Shown: positions 24,544 to 33,497 of the stretch, in pieces
Numbering within the stretch: the stretch's first letter is position 1
Layout: each line of letters begins with the position of its first letter
Source: an uncultured Lachnospiraceae bacterium
Lineage (GTDB): Bacteria > Bacillota > Clostridia > Lachnospirales > Lachnospiraceae
Reading direction: 5' to 3'
Assembly: GCA_934309145.1 (NCBI GenBank)
Contig: CAKRCW010000004.1
Location: 124,001 to 188,000 of the forward strand
Length of the DNA: 64,000 nucleotides
Notes under the pieces: model-generated
The model's database searches: none
What the model was told of the DNA's origin: nothing
The model's input: the letters and a program-made list of their open reading frames with translations, nothing else
Made by a program: the position numbers and the translations under genes

Positions 24544-25728
24544 ATGAATCATAATAAACTGATTGCCGGAGTATTAATTTTTTTATTGTCACTATCAATA
24601 ACGGGATGTGGCAGTTCTAATAAAAAAATTGACTTCGGCAAATTTGATGAGTTGGGACATAATACTACAGATGATCTTGGGGACACAGAGTATTATACGA
24701 CTGAGGAAGAACCACAGGTAACGGAGAAGGAGATTAAAATAACACCAACAGAAGCAAAGCAGGTTACTCTTGAGACATATCAGAGTACAGATTTTAGTAT
24801 GAGTATTCCGTCAGGCTGGACAGTTTCAACTGGTTCATATGGTATGGCACATTCTATAAGAGTGTATGATCCACAGAAGCCTGTTAATCAGATATTTGTA
24901 TTGCTTAAGGCTATGCCGCTTATGCACAGTCAGTCAGGAAAAGACTATTATACGCAGATGTATCAGTCTTATGGTGGAGATTATTATGTATTAGCTGATG
25001 CTCCTGTTCTTGCTGAACCTTCTACTGAGAATTTTTATAAAGTATTTTCGGATTATGCAACATTTATGGAGAGTGATGAGCCTTCCTATAGTGGCTATAC
25101 ATTTCCACGATTTAACAACTTTACAACATTAGAGAGTTTTGCGAGTAATACAGACTTAAGTTCTGTTTCAATTAACCCTGCCATGTTAAGGGCTTCGTTT
25201 TCAGATAGCAGTGGAACAGAGGGAGAGGGTATGTTCACTGCTGATGTTATAGATTTTTCACATGAGACAGGTATAATGTATGATATGTATACAGGTACAA
25301 GTATAGATGCAGGAATTTATATGGCATATAATATTATGGCTGTTACTGCTGAAAAAGACACATTTATCGAATGGCAGGATATATTATGTGAATGTCTTGG
25401 AACATTAGAATACACAGATTCTTTTGTGGATTCGGCTATCGCACAGAGCAATGAGGGTTTGAAAACAGCACAGCAGATTAGTCAGGCATTTAACCAGACT
25501 GCTGACAGTATAATGGCATCCTGGGAGGCGAGAAATACAAGTCAGGATATAATGAGCCAGAAGCAGAGTGATGCCACTCTTGGATATGAGAGAGTGTATG
25601 ATGTAGAGACTAATGAGGTATATAAAGCTCCGAATGGCTGGACAGATTATTATGACGGCTACAGATACGAGGCTGTTACTGATGACAGTATGTATATTGT
25701 GCCTGTTAGTGGTTATATAGATGATTAA
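24544..25728 (+). CDS. Secreted lipoprotein of unknown function
   Basis: About 394 residues. The N-terminus M-N-H-N-K-L-I-A-G-V-L-I-F-L-L-S-L-S-I-T-G-C is a lipoprotein signal with lipobox I-T-G-C (Cys near residue 22), so the mature protein is attached to the outer face of the membrane. A Ser/Thr/Glu-rich linker follows to about residue 70. Then comes a mixed alpha/beta domain (S-M-S-I-P-S-G-W-T-V onward) similar in feel to surface lipoproteins of Clostridia, but I do not recognise a named family. ATG 24544 is preferred to TTG 24538 because GGGAGGAG is 8 bases upstream. It appears monocistronic. Confidence 0.8.
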   Translation: MNHNKLIAGVLIFLLSLSITGCGSSNKKIDFGKFDELGHNTTDDLGDTEYYTTEEEPQVTEKEIKITPTEAKQVTLETYQSTDFSMSIPSGWTVSTGSYGMAHSIRVYDPQKPVNQIFVLLKAMPLMHSQSGKDYYTQMYQSYGGDYYVLADAPVLAEPSTENFYKVFSDYATFMESDEPSYSGYTFPRFNNFTTLESFASNTDLSSVSINPAMLRASFSDSSGTEGEGMFTADVIDFSHETGIMYDMYTGTSIDAGIYMAYNIMAVTAEKDTFIEWQDILCECLGTLEYTDSFVDSAIAQSNEGLKTAQQISQAFNQTADSIMASWEARNTSQDIMSQKQSDATLGYERVYDVETNEVYKAPNGWTDYYDGYRYEAVTDDSMYIVPVSGYIDD

Positions 25729-25784
25729 AATAATAATATGTGGTAACAAATTTATAAAAAATGGAATATTTTAAAAAAAATTCC

Positions 25785-25813
25785 TTGCTGAAAATAAATC
25801 ACTGTGGTAATAT
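25785..25813 (+). promoter_or_regulatory. Promoter of the LacI-family regulator, TTGCTG-N17-TAATAT
   Basis: The -35 is at 25785-25790 and the -10 at 25808-25813, 17 bases apart. A TTTTTAGTAAAA box (25815-25826) starts one base after the -10 and would overlap the transcription start, indicating autorepression. Confidence 0.55.
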
Positions 25814-25814
25814 A

Positions 25815-25826
25815 TTTTTAGTAAAA
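25815..25826. promoter_or_regulatory. Operator-like box TTTTTAGTAAAA, regulator promoter
   Basis: A nearly symmetric 12-bp box. Its exact reverse complement (TTTTACTAAAAA) occupies 27071-27082 in the promoter of the beta-galactosidase operon, and 11 bases of it recur at 27052-27063. The shared box is the likely target of the LacI-family protein encoded between them. Confidence 0.6.
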
Positions 25827-25873
25827 CTTTTATCTTACATAAAAATATTAAAGTAAGATAGGGAGGGAATATA

Positions 25874-26920
25874 ATGGCAACACTAAAGGATATAGCACAA
25901 CGTGCCGGTATATCACAGGGAGCGGTTTCGAGAATACTTAATTGTGACAGTACGCTTAGCGTTTCTGACAGTACCCGTGAGAATGTTATAAAGATTGCTA
26001 AAGAGCTTAACTATATGCCAGTGTCCGAGAGATATCGAAAGGAAAAGAATTCGGCATTAGGTAAAGGATATATGGATGATGACAAACTTATAGGTGTCGT
26101 TCAGATGTTTGAGATGGAGGAACTTAAAGAAGATATCTATTATCTCGTTATGAAGAATGTACTTGATTCTGTTTGCTTTGCACGAGGTTGGAACACAGTA
26201 CAGTTATATAGGGATGAGAATGGCAGGTTTATTAAGAATAATGACCAGAAGCTGGATGGTATAGTTGGTATAGGCAGATTTAATGAGAAGGAAATTAATA
26301 ATCTTGAGGAATATACACCTAATCTTGTCTTTATTGACTCATCGCCGGATGAGATGAAGTATTATAGCATAGTGTCTAATTATCATATGGCAGTAAGGCT
26401 TATACTTAATCATTTTCATGAGATGGGGTATGAGAAGATAGCTTATCTTGGTTCAGTCCGTACATATAATGGCAAGAAGATACTTAAGATAGATCCGAGA
26501 TATTATTACTATAAGAATGCACTTAACGATCTTGGTACATATGATGATAATCTTGTCCTTGATTGTGAAACCAACTCTAAAAGTGCGTTTGATGTTATGA
26601 ATTCATACATTGAAAAAAATGGCAGACCACCTGAGGCAATCTTTGTATCAAGCGACTCAGTTGTATCCGGAATGGTTAAAGCAATAGTAGATAATGGATT
26701 TTCAATACCAGATGATGTTGGTATCGTGACATATAATAACACTATGATGTCAGAGCAATGTAATCCTGCCCTTGACTCCATAGAGGTTTATATGAAAGAG
26801 AACGCTGAGTCGGCAACATTAAGCCTTGAACAGATGTGGGATGGAAAGAGATTGCCGAGAAAGATAGTTGTTCCGTGCAGCCTTGTTGTTCATGGAAGTG
26901 TTAAAAAGAAAAGAAAATAG
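25874..26920 (+). CDS. LacI/GalR-family transcriptional regulator
   Basis: 348 residues. The N-terminal HTH is ATLKDIAQRAGISQGAVSRIL followed by the hinge region (residues 2-60). A periplasmic-binding-protein-like sensor domain (about 70-340) contains F-V-S-S-D-S-V-V-S-G-M-V-K-A and a late G-I-V-T-Y-N-N-T. Homologues of this shape control galactoside or raffinose use. GGGAGG precedes the ATG. It lies immediately upstream of GH42-galK-galT-galE and shares an operator-like box with them. The inducer is probably galactose or a galactoside, by inference. Confidence 0.93.
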   Translation: MATLKDIAQRAGISQGAVSRILNCDSTLSVSDSTRENVIKIAKELNYMPVSERYRKEKNSALGKGYMDDDKLIGVVQMFEMEELKEDIYYLVMKNVLDSVCFARGWNTVQLYRDENGRFIKNNDQKLDGIVGIGRFNEKEINNLEEYTPNLVFIDSSPDEMKYYSIVSNYHMAVRLILNHFHEMGYEKIAYLGSVRTYNGKKILKIDPRYYYYKNALNDLGTYDDNLVLDCETNSKSAFDVMNSYIEKNGRPPEAIFVSSDSVVSGMVKAIVDNGFSIPDDVGIVTYNNTMMSEQCNPALDSIEVYMKENAESATLSLEQMWDGKRLPRKIVVPCSLVVHGSVKKKRK

Positions 26921-26930
26921 AGAAATATAT

Positions 26931-26988
26931 AAAAGGGCCTTGAATCAGACAGCTAAGCCATATGCTGGATTTAAAGGCTCTTTTATTT
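26931..26988 (+). terminator. Terminator after the LacI-family gene
   Basis: AAAAGGGCCTTGAATC pairs with GATTTAAAGGCTCTTTT with one bulge and wobble, around a long A/T loop, and is followed by TTTATTTAT. It separates the regulator from the gal operon, which then has its own promoter. Confidence 0.75.
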
Positions 26989-27051
26989 ATATGGCTGATT
27001 AAGAATCGGAAAATATTTAGTGAATATAATTTATTGTAAATAAATAAAAAT

Positions 27052-27063
27052 ATTACTAAAAAT
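27052..27063. promoter_or_regulatory. Additional operator-like box just upstream of the gal -35
   Basis: ATTACTAAAAAT matches the reverse complement of the regulator-promoter box at 11 positions and lies just before the -35. With 27071-27082 it gives two boxes about 19 bp apart (under two helical turns). A weaker relative, ATTTAGTGAA, occurs near 27014. Confidence 0.5.
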
Positions 27064-27064
27064 A

Positions 27065-27092
27065 TTGACATTTTACTAAAAACTCCTATAAT
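27065..27092 (+). promoter_or_regulatory. Promoter of the GH42-gal operon, TTGACA-N16-TATAAT
   Basis: Perfect -35 (27065-27070) and -10 (27087-27092) hexamers with a 16-base spacer, one of the strongest promoters in the window. The operator-like box TTTTACTAAAAA (27071-27082) lies wholly inside the spacer, ideal for tight repression by the LacI-family protein. Confidence 0.85.
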
Positions 27093-27125
27093 AAAATTAA
27101 AGGATATTGTAGGAGGTAAAATCAT

Positions 27126-29081
27126 ATGTGGCTAGGTGTAGATTATTATCCTGAACAATGGGATAGTAACTTACTTTTAGATGATTTGGATACAATAGTT
27201 GAGCTTGGGTGCAATGTCATTAGAATTGCAGAATTTTCATGGCATCTTATGGAAAAGACAGAAGGAAATTATGACTTTTCTTTTTTTGACAATGTAATTA
27301 AAGAAGCAAAGGAACGAGGGCTTCATGTGATTATGGGTACTCCTACTGCAACAATTCCAGCATGGCTTGCGAAAAAGCATCCAGATATAATATCTGAATT
27401 TGAAAATGGCAGAAAGAGAACATTTGGTGGCAGACATATTTACTGTTTCAATAGCAGATATATGTATGAGTATTCAGAAAAGATAATAAGAGAGTTAGTT
27501 AATCATTATAAAGATGAGAAAGCTATTATAGCATGGCAGATTGATAACGAGATAGGGCATGAAGGCAGTGATGTGTGTTATTGCGAAAATTGTCAGAGGT
27601 CATTTAGACACTTTCTCGAGGCTAAATATAAAGGCAATATAGACAAACTTAATTATGATTATGGAACTACATTCTGGTCTCAGGAATATAACGACTTTGA
27701 GGAGATTCCAACTCCTATGGCAACAATAACTACGCATAATCCTGCACTGCGTCAGGACTGGGAGAGATTCAGAAGTAAGAGTGTAGTTGATTTTATGATA
27801 TTCCAGACTAGCATTATAAAAGAAATTATACCAGACGCGGTTGTTATGCATGATTTTCCGGGAGGCTGCCTTGATAAGCACATAGATTATCATAAGATTG
27901 CAGAGGCTGTAGATAAGGTGGCATACAATAATTACCCTGTATGGGGTGGACAAAAGGAACCTGAAAAACCACATGAGATAGGCTTTAATCTTGATTATAT
28001 AAGAGGACTTAAAGGTGAAAATTTCTGGATTACAGAGGCTATTATGGGTGCTCAGGGACATGATATAACAGGATTTTTACCGAGACCGAATCAGGCTAAG
28101 ATGTGGTCTTATCAGAGTATGGCACACGGATGTGATTCTTTGTTGTATTTCAGATATAGAGGTGCAACCAAAGGTGCTGAACAATTTTGCTATGGAATTA
28201 TAGATGCAGACAATGTCAAACGTAGAAAGTATTATGAGGTTAAAGATTTCTTTGCAGATATTAAGAAATATTCTAAGGAAATGTCAGCACCGATTAATAA
28301 TCAGGTAGCAATAATGTATGACTTTGATTCACTGGCATCATTTAGAATACAGAGGCAAAGTATTATTCTTGATGTAAAGGAGGAGATGAAGAGATACTAT
28401 AAACCATTTTTTGACGCGAACATTGGTGTTGATGTAATACCTTGTGACAGAGATATATCTAAATACAAGATAGTTATTATGCCACAGCTTATAATTACAA
28501 AGCAGGACCTTGAACATAAGATAAAAGAATTTGTTAAGAATGGTGGTATTGCAGTTATGACATATCGTTCTGCGGTTAAGAATGAGGATAATAATATTCC
28601 ATTTGGAAGAACGATACCTGTAGGATATACAGATATAGCAGGACTTAATGTGGTCGAGACTGAAAGCCTTCAGGACTATGAAGCATTTCAAATAAACGGA
28701 CAGGGTAAATATGATGGTTATATGGGATATGGTGGAATATTCAGAGACATGATAAGTGTTTCAGATGCAGAGATATTATTTAAGTATGGTGATAAATTCT
28801 ATCAGGAATATGCTGCTGTTACGAGAAAGAAGACTGGTGAAGGATGGTTTTACTATATTGGCTGTGGAATAGATGATGATATTACTAAAATGTTAATGTG
28901 TGACATCATTGAAATATCTGGAATAAATTATGTAAACTCAGAGGATGGAGTGGAAATAGCTGTTAGGGGTGATAATGAACATCAGGTAAAAATGTATATA
29001 AATCATAATGATGTATGTGTAGATACAGAAGGAATAACCCTTCAGCCGTTTGAATGCAGAATAGTTGACAATGTAAAATAA
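27126..29081 (+). CDS. Beta-galactosidase, glycoside hydrolase family 42
   Basis: 651 residues, typical GH42 length. It hydrolyses terminal beta-galactosides such as galacto-oligosaccharides. The acid/base Glu is E142 in W-Q-I-D-N-E-I-G and the nucleophile is E304 in W-I-T-E-A-I-M-G. A Cys cluster C-Y-C-E-N-C follows the acid/base, matching the zinc site of many GH42 enzymes. The middle trimerisation domain and the C-terminal beta domain are present. There is no signal peptide, so it acts on imported oligosaccharides in the cytoplasm. AGGAGGT sits 9 bases before the ATG. It leads an operon with galK, galT and galE, which process the released galactose. Confidence 0.95.
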   Translation: MWLGVDYYPEQWDSNLLLDDLDTIVELGCNVIRIAEFSWHLMEKTEGNYDFSFFDNVIKEAKERGLHVIMGTPTATIPAWLAKKHPDIISEFENGRKRTFGGRHIYCFNSRYMYEYSEKIIRELVNHYKDEKAIIAWQIDNEIGHEGSDVCYCENCQRSFRHFLEAKYKGNIDKLNYDYGTTFWSQEYNDFEEIPTPMATITTHNPALRQDWERFRSKSVVDFMIFQTSIIKEIIPDAVVMHDFPGGCLDKHIDYHKIAEAVDKVAYNNYPVWGGQKEPEKPHEIGFNLDYIRGLKGENFWITEAIMGAQGHDITGFLPRPNQAKMWSYQSMAHGCDSLLYFRYRGATKGAEQFCYGIIDADNVKRRKYYEVKDFFADIKKYSKEMSAPINNQVAIMYDFDSLASFRIQRQSIILDVKEEMKRYYKPFFDANIGVDVIPCDRDISKYKIVIMPQLIITKQDLEHKIKEFVKNGGIAVMTYRSAVKNEDNNIPFGRTIPVGYTDIAGLNVVETESLQDYEAFQINGQGKYDGYMGYGGIFRDMISVSDAEILFKYGDKFYQEYAAVTRKKTGEGWFYYIGCGIDDDITKMLMCDIIEISGINYVNSEDGVEIAVRGDNEHQVKMYINHNDVCVDTEGITLQPFECRIVDNVK

Positions 29082-29100
29082 TAATCATAGGAGGTTTTAT

Positions 29101-30384
29101 ATGAAAGAATTAAAAAGTATTAAAGAAATGCTTTTAAATGGAGCATTTGACGAGAAGATAAAGAGCATCTATATAGACGAAAAAAGAGTAAAGTATAACA
29201 GAGACAGATATGTGAGGGCGATTGACAGATTCAGTGTGCTGTTCCCAGAGCATAAGTCTGGAGAAATATACAGTGCACCGGGAAGAAGTGAAGTATGTGG
29301 CAATCATACGGACCATCAGAACGGAGTAGTTCTTGCAACCTCCATTAACCTTGATGCGATAGCGATAGTTTCACCTACAGATAACGCGATAATAAGACTT
29401 GTATCGGATGATATGCCTCTTGAGACAGTTGATGTGACTGAGCTTTCATGCATAGAGGGTGAAAAGGGGACTACCACAGCTCTTATAAGAGGAGTTATGG
29501 CTGGTCTTGCAGATAAAGGCTTTAAGCTTGGCGGATTTGATGCATTTATAACAAGTGATGTTCTTATGGGTGCAGGAATGTCATCCTCTGCCGCATTTGA
29601 GAGCCTTATAGGAACAATAATATCAGGTCTATACAATGATATGGGTGTTTCAAGTGTAGATATAGCCAAGATAGGACAGTATGCTGAGAACGTGTACTTT
29701 GGTAAGCCTTGCGGTCTTATGGACCAGATGGCGTGCAGCGTTGGAGGTATGATATATATAGATTTCGCCGACAAGGAAAATGTCATTGTTGAGAAGGTTG
29801 ACAGTGACTTTGATGGTGCGGGATTAAGTCTTTGTATAGTTGATACAAAGGGCTCACACGCAGACCTTACACCTGATTATGCGGCTGTGCCTGAGGAGAT
29901 GAATTCAGTTGCAAAGGCTCTTGGAAAGGAGCATTTGCGAGAGGTTGATGAGAAGGAATTCTACAGAAATATACCTGTGTTAAGAGAAAAGGTAGGAGGA
30001 AGAGCAGTAATTCGTGCAATACATTTCTTTGAGGAGGAAAAGAGAGTTGAAGAAGCTGTAGCTGCACTTAAGAGCTCTAATTACAACGGATTTATGCAGG
30101 TGATAAAGGCAAGCGGTAATTCGTCATCAAAGTATTTGCAGAATATTTACAGCCCTAAGGATATATATTCACAGAATGTCACTCTTGCACTTGCTGTAAC
30201 AGAAAGCCGTATAGGTGATGTAGGTGTGTGTCGTGTACATGGTGGTGGATTTGCAGGAACTATTCAGGTGTTTATTCAGGATGAAGCAGTACCAGAATAT
30301 AAGAAATGTATCGAGAGTATATTTGGAGAAGATAGCTGTCATGTTCTAAAGGTTAGAAATGACGGTGGAATAAAAGTTATTTAA
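29101..30384 (+). CDS. galK: Galactokinase
   Basis: A 427-residue GHMP kinase: galactose + ATP gives galactose-1-phosphate. The galactokinase signature G-R-S-E-V-C-G-N-H-T-D-H-Q-N-G is near residues 61-75. The ATP loop G-A-G-M-S-S-S-A-A-F-E is near 157-167, and the C-terminal GHMP motif V-H-G-G-G-F-A-G-T-I-Q is near 380. It is slightly longer than E. coli GalK (382), mainly at the N-terminus, as in other Clostridial enzymes. TAGGAGG lies 7 bases upstream. It is second in the operon, 19 bases after the GH42 gene. Confidence 0.96.
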   Translation: MKELKSIKEMLLNGAFDEKIKSIYIDEKRVKYNRDRYVRAIDRFSVLFPEHKSGEIYSAPGRSEVCGNHTDHQNGVVLATSINLDAIAIVSPTDNAIIRLVSDDMPLETVDVTELSCIEGEKGTTTALIRGVMAGLADKGFKLGGFDAFITSDVLMGAGMSSSAAFESLIGTIISGLYNDMGVSSVDIAKIGQYAENVYFGKPCGLMDQMACSVGGMIYIDFADKENVIVEKVDSDFDGAGLSLCIVDTKGSHADLTPDYAAVPEEMNSVAKALGKEHLREVDEKEFYRNIPVLREKVGGRAVIRAIHFFEEEKRVEEAVAALKSSNYNGFMQVIKASGNSSSKYLQNIYSPKDIYSQNVTLALAVTESRIGDVGVCRVHGGGFAGTIQVFIQDEAVPEYKKCIESIFGEDSCHVLKVRNDGGIKVI

Positions 30385-30404
30385 TATTCAGGGAGGGATG
30401 ACTG

Positions 30405-31913
30405 ATGATTAACACATACATAAAGCAATTAGTGAACTATGGTTTGGCAAACAATTTAATAAGTGAGGATGATGTTGTATACACAACAAATATGCTCCTT
30501 ATGACGTTAAAGCTTGACGATTATGAAGAGCCGGGAGAGGTAAGTGCTATAGACACTCCAGAGAAGCTTGAGGAGACCTTGAAGGGTATTCTTGATTACG
30601 CTTTTGAGCATGGACTTATTGAGGAGGATTCAGTTGTACTTAGAGATTTGTTTGATACTAAGATTATGAATCTTCTTGTTGAGAGACCAAGCCGCATAAT
30701 AAGTGAGTTCAGGAGACAGTACGAGATATCTCCTAAGGCTGCTACGGATTATTTCTATAATCTGAGCAAGGCATCAGACTATATCCGTACATACAGAGTT
30801 AAGCGTGACAAGAAATGGGTTGTTTCAACTGAGTATGGAGACCTTGATATAACAATCAATCTCTCTAAGCCGGAGAAGGATCCTAAGATGATTGCACTTG
30901 CAAAGACTATGAAATCACAGTCATATCCTAAGTGTCAGCTATGCGTTGAGAATGAGGGATATGCCGGACGTATCAATCATCCTGCCAGAGAAAACCACAG
31001 AATAATACCTTTAGTAATAAATAATAGTAAATGGGGGTTCCAGTATTCACCATATGTGTATTATAATGAGCATTGTATAGTGTTTAATGGTGAGCATGTA
31101 CCTATGCAGATAAATAGAGATACCTTCGTTAAGATGTTTGATTTTATAAAGCAGTTCCCACACTACTTTGTAGGTTCAAATGCCGATTTGCCTATAGTTG
31201 GAGGCTCTATACTAAGCCACGACCATTTTCAGGGCGGTAATTATACATTTGCAATGGCAAAGGCTGAAGTTGAGACTGAGATATCATTTGCAGGATATGA
31301 AGATATCAGGGCAGGCATAGTAAAATGGCCTATGTCAGTAATAAGATTAAATGGTGAGGCATCAGACAGAATTATCGAGCTTGCCGACAAGATTCTTAAT
31401 GCATGGCGTGGATATACGGATGAGAAAGCATACATATATGCCGAGACGGAGGGTGAGCCTCACAACACTATAACACCTATTGCAAGAATGAGGGATGGCA
31501 GATACGAGCTTGACCTTGTTTTAAGGAATAACATAACAACTAAGGAACATCCACTTGGTCTCTATCATCCTTGGGAGGAGCTACAGCATATCAAGAAGGA
31601 AAATATTGGACTTATCGAGGTTATGGGACTTGCCGTACTTCCTGCCAGATTAAAGGGCGAGATGGAGCAGGTTGCAGATACCATTATAAAAGGCGGTAAT
31701 GTCAGAGATAATGAGAATATTGAGAAGCACGCAGACTGGGTAGATGGTATAATGAAGAAGTATCCTGATATCAATGCGGACAATGTGAATGATATTATTG
31801 ATGAAGAGATAGGACATGTATTTTTACAGGTTTTGGAGTGTGCAGGTGTATACAAACATACCGAAGAGGGCAAAAATGCATTTCTTCGTTTTGTAGAATA
31901 TGTAAACAAATAG
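30405..31913 (+). CDS. galT: UDP-glucose-hexose-1-phosphate uridylyltransferase (Firmicute GalT type)
   Basis: 502 residues, the long GalT class found in Firmicutes (the proteobacterial type is about 350). It exchanges UMP between UDP-glucose and galactose-1-phosphate. The active-site stretch S-I-L-S-H-D-H-F-Q-G-G (near residue 270) carries the nucleophilic His. C-x-x-C occurs in P-K-C-Q-L-C. GGGAGGG is upstream. The gene starts 20 bases after galK and ends 13 before galE, completing a tight Leloir operon. Confidence 0.96.
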   Translation: MINTYIKQLVNYGLANNLISEDDVVYTTNMLLMTLKLDDYEEPGEVSAIDTPEKLEETLKGILDYAFEHGLIEEDSVVLRDLFDTKIMNLLVERPSRIISEFRRQYEISPKAATDYFYNLSKASDYIRTYRVKRDKKWVVSTEYGDLDITINLSKPEKDPKMIALAKTMKSQSYPKCQLCVENEGYAGRINHPARENHRIIPLVINNSKWGFQYSPYVYYNEHCIVFNGEHVPMQINRDTFVKMFDFIKQFPHYFVGSNADLPIVGGSILSHDHFQGGNYTFAMAKAEVETEISFAGYEDIRAGIVKWPMSVIRLNGEASDRIIELADKILNAWRGYTDEKAYIYAETEGEPHNTITPIARMRDGRYELDLVLRNNITTKEHPLGLYHPWEELQHIKKENIGLIEVMGLAVLPARLKGEMEQVADTIIKGGNVRDNENIEKHADWVDGIMKKYPDINADNVNDIIDEEIGHVFLQVLECAGVYKHTEEGKNAFLRFVEYVNK

Positions 31914-31926
31914 GAGGAAAATAGCT

Positions 31927-32943
31927 ATGAAGATTTTAGTAACAGGCGGTGCAGGCTATATTGGAAGCCACACATGTGTAGAGCTTTTAAATGAGGGCTA
32001 TGAGGTAGTAGTTGTTGATAACCTCTATAACGCAAGTGAGAAGGCAGTAGAGAGAGTAAAGCAGATTACAGGCAAGGAACTTACCTTCTACAAGGCAGAC
32101 ATTCGTGATTATGACGAGATGAGTAGAATATTTGCTGAGGAGAAGCCGGATACAGTCATACATTTTGCAGGACTTAAGGCTGTAGGCGAGTCTGTTGCAA
32201 AGCCTTTAGAGTACTATGAGAATAATATCGCAGGAACACTTAATTTATGCAAGGCAATGAGAGAAAATGGCTGCAAAAATATTATATTCTCATCATCAGC
32301 AACTGTATATGGAGATCCTGCATTTATTCCTATAACAGAGGAGTGCCCTAAGGGAGTTTGTACTAATCCATACGGATGGACAAAGCATATGTTAGAGCAG
32401 ATATTAACAGATATCCAGAAAGCTGATCCTGAGTGGAATGTTATTCTTCTTCGTTACTTCAATCCAATCGGAGCACATAAGAGCGGACTTATAGGCGAAG
32501 ATCCTAAGGGAATACCTAACAACCTTCTCCCATATGTAGCACAGGTTGCTATAGGCAAGCTTAAGGAGGTAGGAGTATTTGGAAATGATTATGATACACC
32601 TGACGGAACAGGTGTAAGAGATTATATCCATGTAGTTGACCTTGCCAAGGGACACGTTAAGGCTATCAATAAGATAAAGGAGAATCCTGGTGTTAAGATA
32701 TATAATCTTGGAACAGGAAAGGGTTACAGCGTGCTTGATGTTATAAAGGCATTTGGAAAGGCCTGTGGTAAGGAGATTCCATATGTTATAAAGGACAGAA
32801 GACCGGGTGACATTGCAACATGCTATTCAGACGCGACACTTGCCAAAAAGGAACTTGGCTGGGAGGCTCAATATGGTATTGAGGAGATGTGTGCTGATTC
32901 ATGGAGATGGCAGTCAATGAACCCTGATGGATATGGAGAATAA
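31927..32943 (+). CDS. galE: UDP-glucose 4-epimerase
   Basis: A 338-residue short-chain dehydrogenase-type enzyme. It interconverts UDP-galactose and UDP-glucose using tightly bound NAD+. The Rossmann glycine motif G-G-A-G-Y-I-G-S-H is at residues 7-15. The catalytic S-S-A-T-V-Y and Y-G-W-T-K (Tyr-x-x-x-Lys) are near 122-153. The GalE pattern R-Y-F-N-P-I-G-A-H is near 176. It is the last gene of the gal operon, with AGGAGG before its ATG. A hairpin terminator that doubles as one arm of a larger palindromic element begins 9 bases after the stop. Confidence 0.97.
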   Translation: MKILVTGGAGYIGSHTCVELLNEGYEVVVVDNLYNASEKAVERVKQITGKELTFYKADIRDYDEMSRIFAEEKPDTVIHFAGLKAVGESVAKPLEYYENNIAGTLNLCKAMRENGCKNIIFSSSATVYGDPAFIPITEECPKGVCTNPYGWTKHMLEQILTDIQKADPEWNVILLRYFNPIGAHKSGLIGEDPKGIPNNLLPYVAQVAIGKLKEVGVFGNDYDTPDGTGVRDYIHVVDLAKGHVKAINKIKENPGVKIYNLGTGKGYSVLDVIKAFGKACGKEIPYVIKDRRPGDIATCYSDATLAKKELGWEAQYGIEEMCADSWRWQSMNPDGYGE

Positions 32944-32950
32944 AAATAAT

Positions 32951-32991
32951 TACCCCAGCCTGCATTTTATGATATGTGGCTGGGGTATTAT
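32951..32991 (+). terminator. galE terminator, left arm hairpin of the palindromic element
   Basis: TACCCCAGCC pairs with GGCTGGGGTA around a 17-base loop and is followed by TTATTATAT. It can end galE transcription. Bases 32953-32991 recur exactly in reverse complement at 33177-33215. Confidence 0.82.
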
Positions 32992-33215
32992 TATATTCCA
33001 ACAAACAGAGCTGAAAAATAATAAGCATTGAGAATATAAGTAATATAAATCGTCCGCTAACGCGACAAACCGCACATCCATGTGCGTTGCCGCTCGCAAG
33101 TCCATCCAGGACTTGCGTACGCTATACTTACTTTTGTCTCAATGCTTTTATTTTTCGCACCGTTTGCCAGTCATACATAATACCCCAGCCACATATCATA
33201 AAATGCAGGCTGGGG
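32953..33215. repeat. Nested palindromic element (MITE/REP-like), about 263 bp
   Basis: The outer arms are a perfect 39-bp inverted repeat (32953-32991 and 33177-33215), each itself a hairpin. An inner imperfect inverted repeat follows: about 34 bp, 33013-33047 against 33123-33156, sharing AAGCATTGAGA. The core is locally G+C-rich with two perfect hairpins, CGCACA-TCCA-TGTGCG (33071-33086) and CGCAAGTCC-ATCCA-GGACTTGCG (33095-33117). No coding frame fits. The architecture suggests a miniature mobile element or a structured RNA. Copies elsewhere in the genome would be expected but are not visible here. Confidence 0.75.
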
Positions 33216-33249
33216 CATAGTATAAACACTATAATTACTTTAATGTCTT

Positions 33250-33429
33250 TGTAAAATAATCTCTGGCAGGATTTTTATACGGTGGATTTCTGATACAGAT
33301 GATGGATTTCATGCAGGGCCGCTGCTCGGAGCAATAAGTGAAAACGGTCCCGAAATGGAACCATCATCTGTAGATAGAAAGCGTCTGGATAAGAAACGTG
33401 CCAACTATTACTTTACAGAAACATTTTAG
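33250..33429 (+). pseudogene. Possible 3' remnant of a protein-coding gene
   Basis: A plus-strand frame runs open from just after a TAA near 33240 to TAG at 33427-33429, with no start codon or ribosome site. Its residues (D-T-D-D-G-F-H-A-G-P-L-L-G-A-I-S-E-N-G-P and a basic K-R-L-D-K-K-R tail) read like real protein, and codons match this genome. I cannot assign a family. It could be the stump of a gene removed when the palindromic element arrived. Confidence 0.3.
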
Positions 33430-33497
33430 TACACATGGTTGTATTTAGTGATTACATTGTGGTAAGCTATGCTTTGAGAGTTTATTGGAGGCATAAT

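Larger units (their letters stand above)
32944..33497. other. 554-bp gene-free region: nested palindrome plus a possible gene remnant
   Basis: Holds the palindromic element 32953-33215, then a stretch with an open frame lacking a start (33250-33429). The last 70 bases are upstream sequence for the acetyltransferase gene. No tRNA or small RNA family is recognised. Confidence 0.7.

Noticed and set aside
29316..29786. A 156-codon antisense frame in galK
   Set aside because: galK is certain; the opposite frame is a by-product of its codon pattern.
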